Below are positions 45,637 to 53,738 of a stretch of 64,000 bases of DNA, piece after piece. Position 1 is the first letter of the stretch. The number at the start of each line of letters is the position of its first letter. The DNA is from Ruminiclostridium sufflavum DSM 19573. Its GTDB lineage: Bacteria > Bacillota > Clostridia > Acetivibrionales > DSM-1351. The translations under genes were made by a program, and so were the position numbers. A model generated the notes under the pieces. It saw only the letters and a list, made by a program, of their open reading frames with translations, made no database searches and was not told the origin of the DNA. The DNA is taken from positions 78,398-142,397 of the forward strand of contig NZ_QKMR01000014.1 of NCBI RefSeq assembly GCF_003208175.1, given 5' to 3'.

Positions 45637-46638
45637 ATGGATTTGAGAAAAAATAACTTTTTGGGCACGGCAACAAAAAAATATAGCATTTTCATGATAC
45701 TATTTGTACTTTTTATAATTTGTTCGTTTGCAAACCCAAACTTTCTGACGGCAAATAATTTAACTAATATTTCAAGGCAGCTGGCAGTTACAACAATTCT
45801 GGCCTTCGGACAAACAATGCTTATTATCAGCGGAATGCTTGACCTTTCACAAGGCTCGGTGCTTGCTTTATCCGGAGTATTTGCGGTATCGGTATATAAA
45901 TCAACGGGCTCTTTAATATTATCAATTTTAGCGGGAATAATAACAGGTGTTGTCTGTAATTTTATAAATGCAATTATGGTAAGCTCACTGAAAACTCCTC
46001 CGTTTATAGCTACCTTGGCAATGCTGGCAATGGCAAGAGGTGTTGCGCTGCTGTTTACAAAAGGACAGAATATACTTCAGCTGGGTGATTTTATAGTATT
46101 TGGTCAAGGGTCTTTAGGAGTAATTCCTATTCCGATTATTTTCCTGGCAGTAATAGCCGTCATCACCTGGTATATATTGAAGCACACCCGTTTCGGACGC
46201 TCTCTGTACGCAGTAGGCGGAAATGAAGAGGCATCGGTTGCTTCCGGTATAAATGTTTCAAATGTTAAATATAAAGCATTCATTATAAATGGTATATTTG
46301 TTGGAATTGCAGGAGTATTGTTTATGTCCCGTGTTAATGCAGGACTTCCCAACGGTGCGGTAGGCTTTGAAATGACTGCGTTGACGGCTGCAATTATCGG
46401 AGGTACAAGCTTCTCGGGAGGTATCGGAACTGCAATGGGAACCTTGGCAGGAGCATTTATAGTAGGCTTTTTGGATAACATAATGACTCTGACAAATGTT
46501 GATTCATATATGCAGCAAATAGTCAGAGGAGCAATAATTGCACTGGCAGTTATATATGATATCCAATCAAAGAACCGCAGAACCAAAAATGCATTGGGCA
46601 GAATTGAGGACAAGGAAAGCAAAATTAAAAAAGCCTGA
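45637..46638 (+). CDS. Sugar ABC importer, permease (RbsC type)
   Basis: 333 residues, eight to ten hydrophobic segments. LAFGQTMLIISGMLDLSQGS, GRSLYAVGGNEEASVASGIN and AIIGGTSFSGGIGTAMG are typical of the RbsC/AraH family. Starts two bases after the ATPase stop with GAGGTGA inside the end of that gene, so translation is probably coupled. Confidence 0.93.
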   Translation: MDLRKNNFLGTATKKYSIFMILFVLFIICSFANPNFLTANNLTNISRQLAVTTILAFGQTMLIISGMLDLSQGSVLALSGVFAVSVYKSTGSLILSILAGIITGVVCNFINAIMVSSLKTPPFIATLAMLAMARGVALLFTKGQNILQLGDFIVFGQGSLGVIPIPIIFLAVIAVITWYILKHTRFGRSLYAVGGNEEASVASGINVSNVKYKAFIINGIFVGIAGVLFMSRVNAGLPNGAVGFEMTALTAAIIGGTSFSGGIGTAMGTLAGAFIVGFLDNIMTLTNVDSYMQQIVRGAIIALAVIYDIQSKNRRTKNALGRIEDKESKIKKA

Positions 46639-46711
46639 ATTAATAAATAGCAGTGTCGTTATTAAACAGAATGCCTGTTTATAATATAAAAAAGAAAAGG
46701 ATGGTCAAATT

Positions 46712-47719
46712 ATGAAGAAGAGACTTATTGGTGGAATTTCAATGTTAATGTCAGTTGTTTTACTTGGCGCATGCGGTACCACAGGAACAAATCCCTCCGA
46801 CACGTCATCTGCTGCCAAGACTTCCGCTGCCAACGGTGAGAAGCAATACAAGGTTGCATATGTCGCCCGTGCGCAATCAGATTCTTTTGCGGCATGGCTG
46901 GCAAATGCGGTAAAGGAAGAGGCGGAAAAATATCCGAATATTAAGCTTGATGTATTTGACGGAGAAGCAAATGATGAAAAAGAGAACTCAATGATTGAAA
47001 ATGCTATTACCAATAAATACGATCTCGTTATTGTACAGCCAAACAATGGTGAGGCCCAAAAACCATATGTTGAGAAGGTAGTTAAAGCAGGTATATTTGC
47101 TATCACAACAAATGCCAGAATTTCAGGCATTGAGGGTGCGTCTTCAGTGGATGCAAACCCCTATGAGCAGGCAGCTGTGAATGCACGTGCGGCTATAGAG
47201 CAAATTCCTCAGAATGCAAAGGTTGTTGTTCTTGACGGGCCTTCAGGCAATTTCCATGCTGATGAAAGACGTAAAAGCTGGAAGGCTGAGTTCTTTGATA
47301 AACGTACAGATGTTAAAATAGTAGGAGAGCAGATTGCCAACTGGAACAAGGATGAAGCCATGAGATATATGGAGGACTGGGTTCAGGCAAATGATAAAAT
47401 TGATGCTGTTATTTCAATGAATGATAATATGGCGGCAGGTGCAATCGAAGTAATTAAGGATAATCCGAAATACAAGGATTTGCTTGTATACGGTGTAGAC
47501 GGAACCGCAGAGGCTTGTCTTTTAATTCAGGAAGGCAAAATGACCTCCACCTGTATGCAGAGCGCCTATGACCTTGCCACAAAGCTGCTGGATACAAGCA
47601 ACAAGCTTTTGACGGGAGCTGAAAAGCAGATTGATACAGATATCGGCAATCCTCTTGTTACAAAGGATAATGTTCAGGAATATATAGATATGCACAAAAA
47701 ATCAGGTGCAATTAAATAA
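46712..47719 (+). CDS. Sugar ABC importer, substrate-binding lipoprotein
   Basis: 335 residues. Lipobox LLGAC at residues 17-21 gives a lipid-anchored protein. Residues 45-320 form a periplasmic-binding protein 4 fold (RbsB/XylF type): VAYVARAQSDSFAAWLANAV, DLVIVQPNN, VSMNDNMAAGAIE-like DAVISMNDNMAAGAIEVIKD. Ligand not determinable. It is the third gene of the importer unit; unusually it comes last rather than first. Confidence 0.92.
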   Translation: MKKRLIGGISMLMSVVLLGACGTTGTNPSDTSSAAKTSAANGEKQYKVAYVARAQSDSFAAWLANAVKEEAEKYPNIKLDVFDGEANDEKENSMIENAITNKYDLVIVQPNNGEAQKPYVEKVVKAGIFAITTNARISGIEGASSVDANPYEQAAVNARAAIEQIPQNAKVVVLDGPSGNFHADERRKSWKAEFFDKRTDVKIVGEQIANWNKDEAMRYMEDWVQANDKIDAVISMNDNMAAGAIEVIKDNPKYKDLLVYGVDGTAEACLLIQEGKMTSTCMQSAYDLATKLLDTSNKLLTGAEKQIDTDIGNPLVTKDNVQEYIDMHKKSGAIK

Positions 47720-48035
47720 TACAATTATAAATTGATTTCTGAAAAGGGTTAGCAATAAATAGCATAGCTGTGGTGTGTGTTCGGTAAAGATGCGTGGATT
47801 CATAAAGTCAATTGCTATCGGCTAGGGAACCGATAATATCGGAGGATAGTAATTGACTCACGCATCTTTACCGAAGCAGCATTTAGAAAAGTTAAGGCTT
47901 ATGATTTTTTATACTATGGAATTGATTACTGCATTAGATTTTAAATCGACATATTAGCATAGAAATATGCGCATAAAAATATACAACATAAATAGTTTGC
48001 AAAAATTTTGCATTCCTAAAAGAGGAGGGTTTACA
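47720..48035. other. Intergenic region with nested palindrome
   Basis: 316 bases. Contains the R8 structure (next entry). The rest is AT-rich and must hold the start signals of the dehydrogenase gene; no clear promoter hexamers were picked out. Confidence 0.6.
47780..47875. repeat. Nested palindrome, repeat copy R8 inside a 17-base inverted repeat
   Basis: TTCGGTAAAGATGCGTG (47780-47796) is the exact inverse of CACGCATCTTTACCGAA (47859-47875). Inside them sits a short family member: AGTCAATT (47806-47813) / AATTGACT (47851-47858) with CTATCGGCT, ACCGATA and TATCGG between. The right family end abuts the right arm directly. Confidence 0.8.
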
Positions 48036-49076
48036 GTGAAAAACAGAGCAGCTTATATGACAGGTCTGAACAAAATTGAAATACGGGATATAGATATGCC
48101 GAAGCTCCGTGAAAAGGATGTACTGGTAAAGCTTGAATATGTGGGAATATGCGGTTCGGATGTACATTATCTGGAGAATGGCAAAATCGGAGATTTTGTT
48201 GTAGACGGAGATTTTATTCTTGGACATGAATGTGCCGGTACGATTATTGAAACAGGAAAGGATGTCCAAAATCTGAAGGTTGGGGACAAGGTAGCCTTGG
48301 AGCCGGGAATAACCTGCGGACAGTGTGAATTCTGCAAGACAGGGAGATATAATTTGTGTCCCGATGTTGAGTTTCTGGCAACTCCGCCGTATCATGGTTC
48401 ATTGATGAATTACATTGCCTTTCCTGAAAATATGTGCTTTAAGCTTCCAAATAATATAACCGCAAAGGAAGGCGCGCTTGTGGAACCTTTGGCAGTAGGT
48501 ATGCATGCTGCAATTCAGGGCGGCGTGAGGCTTGGGGATTCTGTCATAATACTTGGCGCCGGAACAATAGGGCTGGTAACACTTTTAGCTTGCAAGGCCT
48601 ATGGTGCCACAGAAATTACTATTGTGGATGTACTGCCGAAAAGATTGGATTTTGCGAAAAAATTAGGTGCAACAACCGTTATAAATGCCGCTGAAGCTGA
48701 TGTCTTTTCCGAAATAGATAAATTGACGGATAAAAAAGGAGCAGATATTGTAATTGAAACAGCAGGAGCTGCAAAAACTATTTCCCAGACCCCATATCTG
48801 GTTAAAAACGGAGGGACCATAGTACTTGTAGGCTTGGCACCGCAAGATATTATTGAATTTAACTTTGCAAAGATTATGGCAAAGGAAGCACAGATAAAGT
48901 CTGTATTCCGTTACAGAAATATTTATCCCACAGCCATAAAAGCAATTTCAAAAGGCATTATCGACATTTCAGGAATTGTTACTCATGAGTTTGATTTTGA
49001 GGATAGTGCAAAAGCCTTTGACTACGTTATAAATAATAAGCAGGAGGTTGTTAAGGCTGTTATAAAAATAGACTGA
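48036..49076 (+). CDS. Zinc-dependent polyol/threonine-type dehydrogenase (MDR family)
   Basis: 346 residues from a GTG start (GAGGAGG upstream). Catalytic zinc ligands: CGSDVHY and GHECAGTI. Structural zinc: CGQCEFCKTGRYNLC. NAD-binding GAGTIGLVTLLACKAYGA. It resembles sorbitol/xylitol dehydrogenases and would oxidise a sugar alcohol. Its position after the sugar importer suggests action on the imported compound, but R8 separates them, so co-transcription is uncertain. Confidence 0.88.
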   Translation: MKNRAAYMTGLNKIEIRDIDMPKLREKDVLVKLEYVGICGSDVHYLENGKIGDFVVDGDFILGHECAGTIIETGKDVQNLKVGDKVALEPGITCGQCEFCKTGRYNLCPDVEFLATPPYHGSLMNYIAFPENMCFKLPNNITAKEGALVEPLAVGMHAAIQGGVRLGDSVIILGAGTIGLVTLLACKAYGATEITIVDVLPKRLDFAKKLGATTVINAAEADVFSEIDKLTDKKGADIVIETAGAAKTISQTPYLVKNGGTIVLVGLAPQDIIEFNFAKIMAKEAQIKSVFRYRNIYPTAIKAISKGIIDISGIVTHEFDFEDSAKAFDYVINNKQEVVKAVIKID

Positions 49077-49097
49077 GGCATATGTGGTATTTCCGGT

Positions 49098-49139
49098 AAA
49101 AGCAGCAGCTTCGGTAAGTGGCGGAACTGCTGCTTTTGT
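49098..49139. terminator. Bidirectional terminator
   Basis: AAAAGCAGCAG (49098-49108) and CTGCTGCTTTT (49127-49137) between convergent genes. Confidence 0.85.
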
Positions 49140-49156
49140 TATATACGGAGCCTTGG

Positions 49157-50113
49157 TCAGAGTCCGGAGCCGCATTTCCCGCAGGAAGTGCAATCTGTGC
49201 ATTCATTTGTATATAAAGGCATAGTGCTTATTCTGATATCCTTTATATCCTTGTAGTCAATGGTTAATTCATCAGATGTGATAAATACGGCAGAATTGCT
49301 GTTAAATATAATCTTCATGGGTAATAAGGCCTTTTTGTCAGGGTCTATACTGCTTTTTACAAAGCCGGGGGACAAATAGTGAACATTGTCTGCTTTATCT
49401 GTAATTTTTATAATATCTGTGGAAGAGGTCAGCTCCCTTAAAAGGCTGTCCTCAAATACCAAGGAATTTTTATCTGCATGAATGCCAAGAGCATTGGAAG
49501 CATAAGCATGCAATACACCTATCGGCGTATTTATTTCCGCAGGAGCCGACGGCTCCAAGGAGGATATGCTTCCTGCTTCGGAAAGGGATATCCCTATCCT
49601 TGCTTTAATTTCACCGGAGGGCGTCGGAATAAATGCAGTTTCGCCGGGGAAAAAGGATACACTTTTTACTGCTCCGTCAGGATAAAAGAATATACCGTTT
49701 ATTTTTAAATTAAAGCTTTTATTCAGCAAGTTGAAAGACAATTCTTTGCATAGCCCTGCCTCGTCTTCTTCCGACCAATAACCGCTAAGTGCTCCGTTTA
49801 ACGGGAAAATTCTTTTTACAGAACCATTTTCATAAAAGGTAACGAGCTCGGCTTCAATAAAGCCGACAGGAGTTGAAACAGCAGTTTGCTGCTGCAGATC
49901 AATGCTTTTAACAGAACCGCTTTTATAGAAGGTAAGACAGCTTGTGCTTTTTCGCCTTCCGGTATAGTCCTGATAACGCGGAATAAGAGTGCCTATTAAG
50001 GTATCAAGCTTGTTTTCGCTTTCTATGCATACAGAATTAATCTGTCCGTTTTCGTAGGTGGAATATGCGGACACGCCCTTCAATATTCCGTATTTGGTTT
50101 TCAAATCATCCAT
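49157..50113 (-). CDS. Unrecognised protein with internal MORN-like repeats and a Cys-rich tail
   Basis: 318 residues; start ATG has GGAG upstream. The text repeats a short unit: TYENGQINSV, FYKSGSVKSI, FYENGSVKRI, FYPDGAVKSV and SEAGSISSL, alternating with TPVGFIEAE, TPSGEIKAR and TPIGVLHA. This resembles beta-hairpin MORN/MORN_2 repeats. The C-terminus is NECTDCTSCGKCGSGL, four cysteines that could bind a metal. No signal peptide or membrane segment. Function unknown. Confidence 0.75.
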   Translation of the reverse strand: MDDLKTKYGILKGVSAYSTYENGQINSVCIESENKLDTLIGTLIPRYQDYTGRRKSTSCLTFYKSGSVKSIDLQQQTAVSTPVGFIEAELVTFYENGSVKRIFPLNGALSGYWSEEDEAGLCKELSFNLLNKSFNLKINGIFFYPDGAVKSVSFFPGETAFIPTPSGEIKARIGISLSEAGSISSLEPSAPAEINTPIGVLHAYASNALGIHADKNSLVFEDSLLRELTSSTDIIKITDKADNVHYLSPGFVKSSIDPDKKALLPMKIIFNSNSAVFITSDELTIDYKDIKDIRISTMPLYTNECTDCTSCGKCGSGL

Positions 50114-50249
50114 GGAAAGCTCCTTTCCTGGCAGATTATTTTAATTGAAATAATTATAAAAAATAGGATTGGGAAAGTCAATGATAAAAATCCACATCTT
50201 TTAAATAAATAAACTTAATAAAATTGGGTATATATATTGAGAGGCTGAT

Positions 50250-50310
50250 ATAGCCAGTAATTGACTAAAGTCTATTACTGTTCAAGCCTTTGCGACGATA
50301 TTTATTTCGC
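50250..50310. repeat. Repeat family head-to-head junction, R9
   Basis: A right end (ATAGCCAGTAATTGAC) is fused directly to a left end (TAAAGTCTATTACTGTTCAA, then GCCTTTGCGACGATA). The joint GTAATTGACTAAAGTCTATTAC is nearly palindromic. Located in the msrA leader. Confidence 0.65.
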
Positions 50311-50347
50311 TTCTTTCAGTAGAAGCATTATGAAAAAGGAGAAAAAA

Positions 50348-50890
50348 ATGGTTTCTAATGCTGCTTTAAGATACAATTCAAAAGAAATATATCTGGCGGG
50401 AGGCTGCTTTTGGGGAATAGAAAAGTATATATCTCAAATCAGAGGTGTAGTAAGTACAGAGGTCGGCTATGCAAACGGAAGCACTGAAAACCCCTCCTAT
50501 GAGGAGGTATGCTGCAAAAGTACGGGGCATGCGGAAACTGTCAGGGTTTTGTATAATCCTGATATAATAAGCCTGAAATTTTTGCTTGATCTCTATTATG
50601 ATGCAATTAATCCTTTAGCCTTAAACCGGCAGGGGAATGATGTAGGAGCTCAATATCGAACAGGTATATATTATACGGCTGTCGAGGACAAGGAGATTAT
50701 AGAGGAATCTATCGCACTGCTTCAGAAAAAATATGAAAAGCCTGTTGCTATTGAAGCAATACCGCTTAAAAACTACTATAGAGCAGAAGAATACCACCAA
50801 AAATACTTGGAGAAAAATCCAAAGGGATATTGCCATATAGGTAAGGATAAGTTTGATAAGGCAGCAAATGCAGCAGAAAGTTTGGATTGA
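50348..50890 (+). CDS. msrA: Peptide methionine sulfoxide reductase A
   Basis: 180 residues. The active-site GGCFWGIEKYI, VGYANGSTENPSYEEVC and the later AEEYHQKYLEKNPKGYC are typical. It reduces methionine-S-sulfoxide. The ATG at 50348 has AAGGAG eight bases upstream; in-frame upstream codons read from the repeat. First of four genes for thiol or peroxide stress. Confidence 0.95.
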   Translation: MVSNAALRYNSKEIYLAGGCFWGIEKYISQIRGVVSTEVGYANGSTENPSYEEVCCKSTGHAETVRVLYNPDIISLKFLLDLYYDAINPLALNRQGNDVGAQYRTGIYYTAVEDKEIIEESIALLQKKYEKPVAIEAIPLKNYYRAEEYHQKYLEKNPKGYCHIGKDKFDKAANAAESLD

Positions 50891-50983
50891 CAAGGGCAAA
50901 ATAATTGTTTATAATTAAATTGTGTTCAATTAAATTAATAAGCGAATTTATTTGGCAAAATTTAAAACTAAGGTGGGTAAGCT

Positions 50984-51457
50984 ATGAACTTATATGAAAT
51001 AACGGTTAAGAATTCAAAAAATGAAGAGGTAGCCTTGGAAGAATACAGAGGCAAGGTTCTGCTGATTGTAAATACAGCAACAGGCTGCGGCTTTACGCCT
51101 CAATATGACGGCTTGCAGAAGCTTTATAAGGAATACAATGAGAAAGGTTTCGAAATATTGGATTTCCCCTGCAATCAGTTTGCAAGCCAAGCACCGGGAA
51201 GTGATGCTGAAATTAACAGCTTTTGCACACTGAATTATGGAACTACTTTTCCAAGATTTGCAAAAATTGATGTTAACGGTCCTTCCGAATCACCATTATA
51301 TACATTTTTGAAGAAGGAAAAGGGCGGTGTTTTCGGTTCGGGTATAAAGTGGAATTTTACAAAGTTTCTTGCAGACAGGGAAGGCAATATTGTTCAAAGA
51401 TACGGATCAATTGACAAACCCGAAAAAATAGAAAAAGACATTAGGAAGCTCCTGTGA
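50984..51457 (+). CDS. Glutathione peroxidase family thiol peroxidase
   Basis: 157 residues. NTATGCGFTPQYDGLQKLY has Cys (not selenocysteine) as the peroxidatic residue. Gln is in DFPCNQFASQAPG and Trp in IKWNFTKFL. Bacterial members usually take electrons from thioredoxin. It lies 93 bases after msrA and 45 bases before the regulator. Confidence 0.92.
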   Translation: MNLYEITVKNSKNEEVALEEYRGKVLLIVNTATGCGFTPQYDGLQKLYKEYNEKGFEILDFPCNQFASQAPGSDAEINSFCTLNYGTTFPRFAKIDVNGPSESPLYTFLKKEKGGVFGSGIKWNFTKFLADREGNIVQRYGSIDKPEKIEKDIRKLL

Positions 51458-51502
51458 TAAACTATAGCTGATTGTTTATTTGTATATGGGAGAGTGTTAT
51501 CA

Positions 51503-51931
51503 ATGAATGATGAAGTGTTAAGGCTCAAAAATCAATTATGTTTTCCTTTATATGCATGCTCCAGAGAGGTTATAAAAAAGTATAAGCCGTTTTTGGACGC
51601 TGTAGGACTTACCTATACACAATATATCGCCATGCTGGTTCTCTGGGAGGTAAAAAGCATTAATGTAAAAGCATTGGGAGATCAGCTGTATCTTGATTCG
51701 GGCACATTAACACCCTTGCTGAAAAAAATGGAGCTTCAGGGGCTGGTCAAGCGAAGGAGAGATACAAAGGACGAGAGAAATGTAATTGTAACTATTACTA
51801 AGCAAGGTGAAAAGCTTAAGGAACAGGCATCAGAGATACCGTCAAAAATAAGCGAATGTGTTTCTCTTTCTCCTGATGATGCGAAAATGCTTTATCAGCT
51901 GTTGTACAAGCTGTTGGGGAAAATGTGCTAA
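51503..51931 (+). CDS. OhrR-like MarR family redox regulator
   Basis: 142 residues, starting at ATG 51503 (GGGAGA upstream). LKNQLCFPLYACSRE carries the single N-terminal reactive Cys of OhrR sensors. The winged helix is LTYTQYIAMLVLWE ... LGDQLYLDSGTLTPLLKKME. OhrR represses peroxide-detoxification genes until its Cys is oxidised by organic hydroperoxides. Likely controls the neighbouring gpx and msrA; no ohr gene is present here. Confidence 0.88.
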   Translation: MNDEVLRLKNQLCFPLYACSREVIKKYKPFLDAVGLTYTQYIAMLVLWEVKSINVKALGDQLYLDSGTLTPLLKKMELQGLVKRRRDTKDERNVIVTITKQGEKLKEQASEIPSKISECVSLSPDDAKMLYQLLYKLLGKMC

Positions 51932-51963
51932 TATAAATAATTAATTTAAAGAGGTGAAAATGT

Positions 51964-52323
51964 ATGCTGTTTATTTGTTACCCTAAATGCAAGACTTGTC
52001 AAAAGGCTCAGAAATGGCTGGACCAAAAAGGAATCTGTTATGAACTGCGGGATATAAAAAAGGACAATCCGACAGCCGAAGAATTAAGAAGCTGGTATCA
52101 CAAAAGCGGTCTCCCGCTCAAGCGTTTTTGGAATACAAGCGGTATTCAGTATAAGGCACTGGGTTTAAAGGACAGGATACCTGATATGGATGAGGAAGAG
52201 CAAATATGTCTGCTTTCCACTGACGGGATGTTGGTCAAACGCCCCCTCCTTATTGATGAAAAGTTTGTTTTGACAGGCTTTAAGGAAGGCGAATGGGAAG
52301 GTACAATTCAGCTGGCATTATAA
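51964..52323 (+). CDS. ArsC/Spx family protein
   Basis: 119 residues, thioredoxin-like. FICYPKCKTCQKAQKWLDQK gives a CxxC-type motif, and PLKRFWNTSGIQYKALGLKD and MLVKRPLLIDE are typical of the ArsC/YffB/Spx superfamily. It could be a redox-sensing Spx-like regulator or a small thiol reductase; arsenate reduction is not implied. Last gene of the stress group, followed by repeat R10. Confidence 0.87.
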   Translation: MLFICYPKCKTCQKAQKWLDQKGICYELRDIKKDNPTAEELRSWYHKSGLPLKRFWNTSGIQYKALGLKDRIPDMDEEEQICLLSTDGMLVKRPLLIDEKFVLTGFKEGEWEGTIQLAL

Positions 52324-52333
52324 TTCCCATTGG

Positions 52334-52512
52334 CTAAAGTCAATTACGGTTCAAGCCTTCGCGACGATATACCGTCTTTTCAGGCGAATTAAGCTTTTAA
52401 GCTAATTTTGAACACAGTTTGGGTTTGAATTTGTTTTAACTTTAGGAGGCTTCAGCCTCAAACCAAACTATCGGACGATTATATCGTTTATTTAGCCGAT
52501 AGTAATTGACTT
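52334..52512. repeat. Palindromic intergenic repeat, copy R10 (longest)
   Basis: 179 bases. Left end CTAAAGTCAATTACGG, TTCAAGCCTTCGCGACGATA; second module GAATTAAGCTTTTAAGCTAA; third module AGTTTGGGTTTGA ... TCAAACCAAACT, itself an inverted repeat; right end TTAGCCGATAGTAATTGACT. It is the best reference copy of the family. The rest of the gap before the acetyltransferase gene shows nothing else. Confidence 0.8.
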
Positions 52513-52607
52513 ACTATGCTTAATGTGGTAAAAAGTAATATATCGCATTAAGCCTTTTTTTGGTATCTGCTAGTTTTATTGAAAAAGTATTTTGACTGGG
52601 GAGAATC

Positions 52608-53504
52608 ATGTTAAAAAATATTAAAGCAGTTATTCAGGAAACTGTAAACAGCATCACCGATAATTGCATAAATCAGGACTTATTCCTGTTAGATGAGAAT
52701 GAACATATTCCTAATAGAAAAATAATTATAGAAATAATAAGGGATTTCAGACGAATAATGTTTCCGGGTTTTTTTGGGGATGAAAACATCACACTTTCTG
52801 CACCTGATTATTTTATCGGCAATACCCTTAACAGAATATACGAAAGATTGTTATATCAGGTGAAGGTTGCTTTATCCTATAAAAATACAGAAAATATGTC
52901 AGGGGATGCTTTAAATAAAGAGTCACAGGATATTTGCACCAGTCTGATTGAAAGTCTTCCGTCAATTCAAAAAGTACTGCTGAAGGATGTAGAGGCAGCA
53001 TTTAAAGGAGATCCCGCCGCAAAAAGCAAAGAGGAAATTATTTTTTCGTATCCGGGTTTATTTGCCATTTTTGTATATAGAATCTCACATGAGCTATATA
53101 AACTCAAGGTCCCCTTCATACCAAGAATTATGACAGAGTATGCACACAGCAGAACCGGAATAGATATTAACCCCGGTGCAAAGATAGGCAGGTATTTTTT
53201 TATAGACCATGGCACCGGCGTGGTTATCGGTGAAACAACCGTAATCGGAAACAATGTAAAGATTTATCAGGGCGTAACCTTAGGTGCATTATCCACAAGA
53301 AGAGGTCAGCAGCTTTCAGGCGTGAAGAGACATCCTACTCTTGAAAATAATGTGACTGTCTATTCAGGTGCTACAATTCTCGGAGGAAACACAATTATAG
53401 GCGAAGAGGCAGTAATAGGAGGAAATGCATTTATTACGGAATCTGTTCCGCCATATACAAAGGTTATAGTCAAAAGCCAGAAGCTGGTATTTAGCAGCAA
53501 ATAA
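52608..53504 (+). CDS. cysE: Serine O-acetyltransferase (EpsC/CysE type)
   Basis: 298 residues. N-terminal helical domain, then a left-handed beta helix of hexapeptide repeats (GIDINPGAKIGRYFFIDHGT, GVVIGETTVIGNNVKIYQGV). The active-site His is in FIDHGTG and VKRHPTLENNVTVYSGATI. It makes O-acetylserine for cysteine synthesis. The longer N-terminus fits the EpsC-like subgroup of Clostridia. GGGGAG precedes ATG. Next to sulfur and redox genes on both sides. Confidence 0.92.
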   Translation: MLKNIKAVIQETVNSITDNCINQDLFLLDENEHIPNRKIIIEIIRDFRRIMFPGFFGDENITLSAPDYFIGNTLNRIYERLLYQVKVALSYKNTENMSGDALNKESQDICTSLIESLPSIQKVLLKDVEAAFKGDPAAKSKEEIIFSYPGLFAIFVYRISHELYKLKVPFIPRIMTEYAHSRTGIDINPGAKIGRYFFIDHGTGVVIGETTVIGNNVKIYQGVTLGALSTRRGQQLSGVKRHPTLENNVTVYSGATILGGNTIIGEEAVIGGNAFITESVPPYTKVIVKSQKLVFSSK

Positions 53505-53539
53505 TAGTTTATACCAAAAACAGAGCAAGTCTTACATAA

Positions 53540-53583
53540 GAAGCTTGGCTCCGGCTGCATATTGGAAGTAGTAACTGACTTTC
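53540..53583. repeat. Repeat family right-end fragment R11
   Basis: AGCTTGGCTCCGGCTGCATA, then TTGGAAGTAGTAACTGACTT; only the right end of the family remains. Confidence 0.45.
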
Positions 53584-53671
53584 CGTAATTTTTTGAAACT
53601 GTCTATTTATTGTTTAAGTTATTGAATTTTGGTAATATATATATTAGATTAACAATTGATGGAAAATTTTA

Positions 53672-53700
53672 TTGACAAAATAATCACAAAATCGTAATAT
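53672..53700 (+). promoter_or_regulatory. Promoter of the CoA-disulfide reductase fusion gene
   Basis: TTGACA (53672-53677), 17-base spacer, TAATAT (53695-53700), 38 bases before the ATG. Confidence 0.65.
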
Positions 53701-53738
53701 ATAAATATAAAGATTCAAACAAAGCGGAGGTGCTGTGC

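Noticed and set aside
51964..52323. Calling the ArsC/Spx-like gene an arsenate reductase
   Set aside because: No arsenic genes nearby, and the superfamily includes redox regulators; the context is thiol stress.
52324..52607. Possible T-box or SAM leader before the serine acetyltransferase
   Set aside because: The structured sequence is repeat R10; no T-box or SAM aptamer motif was seen.
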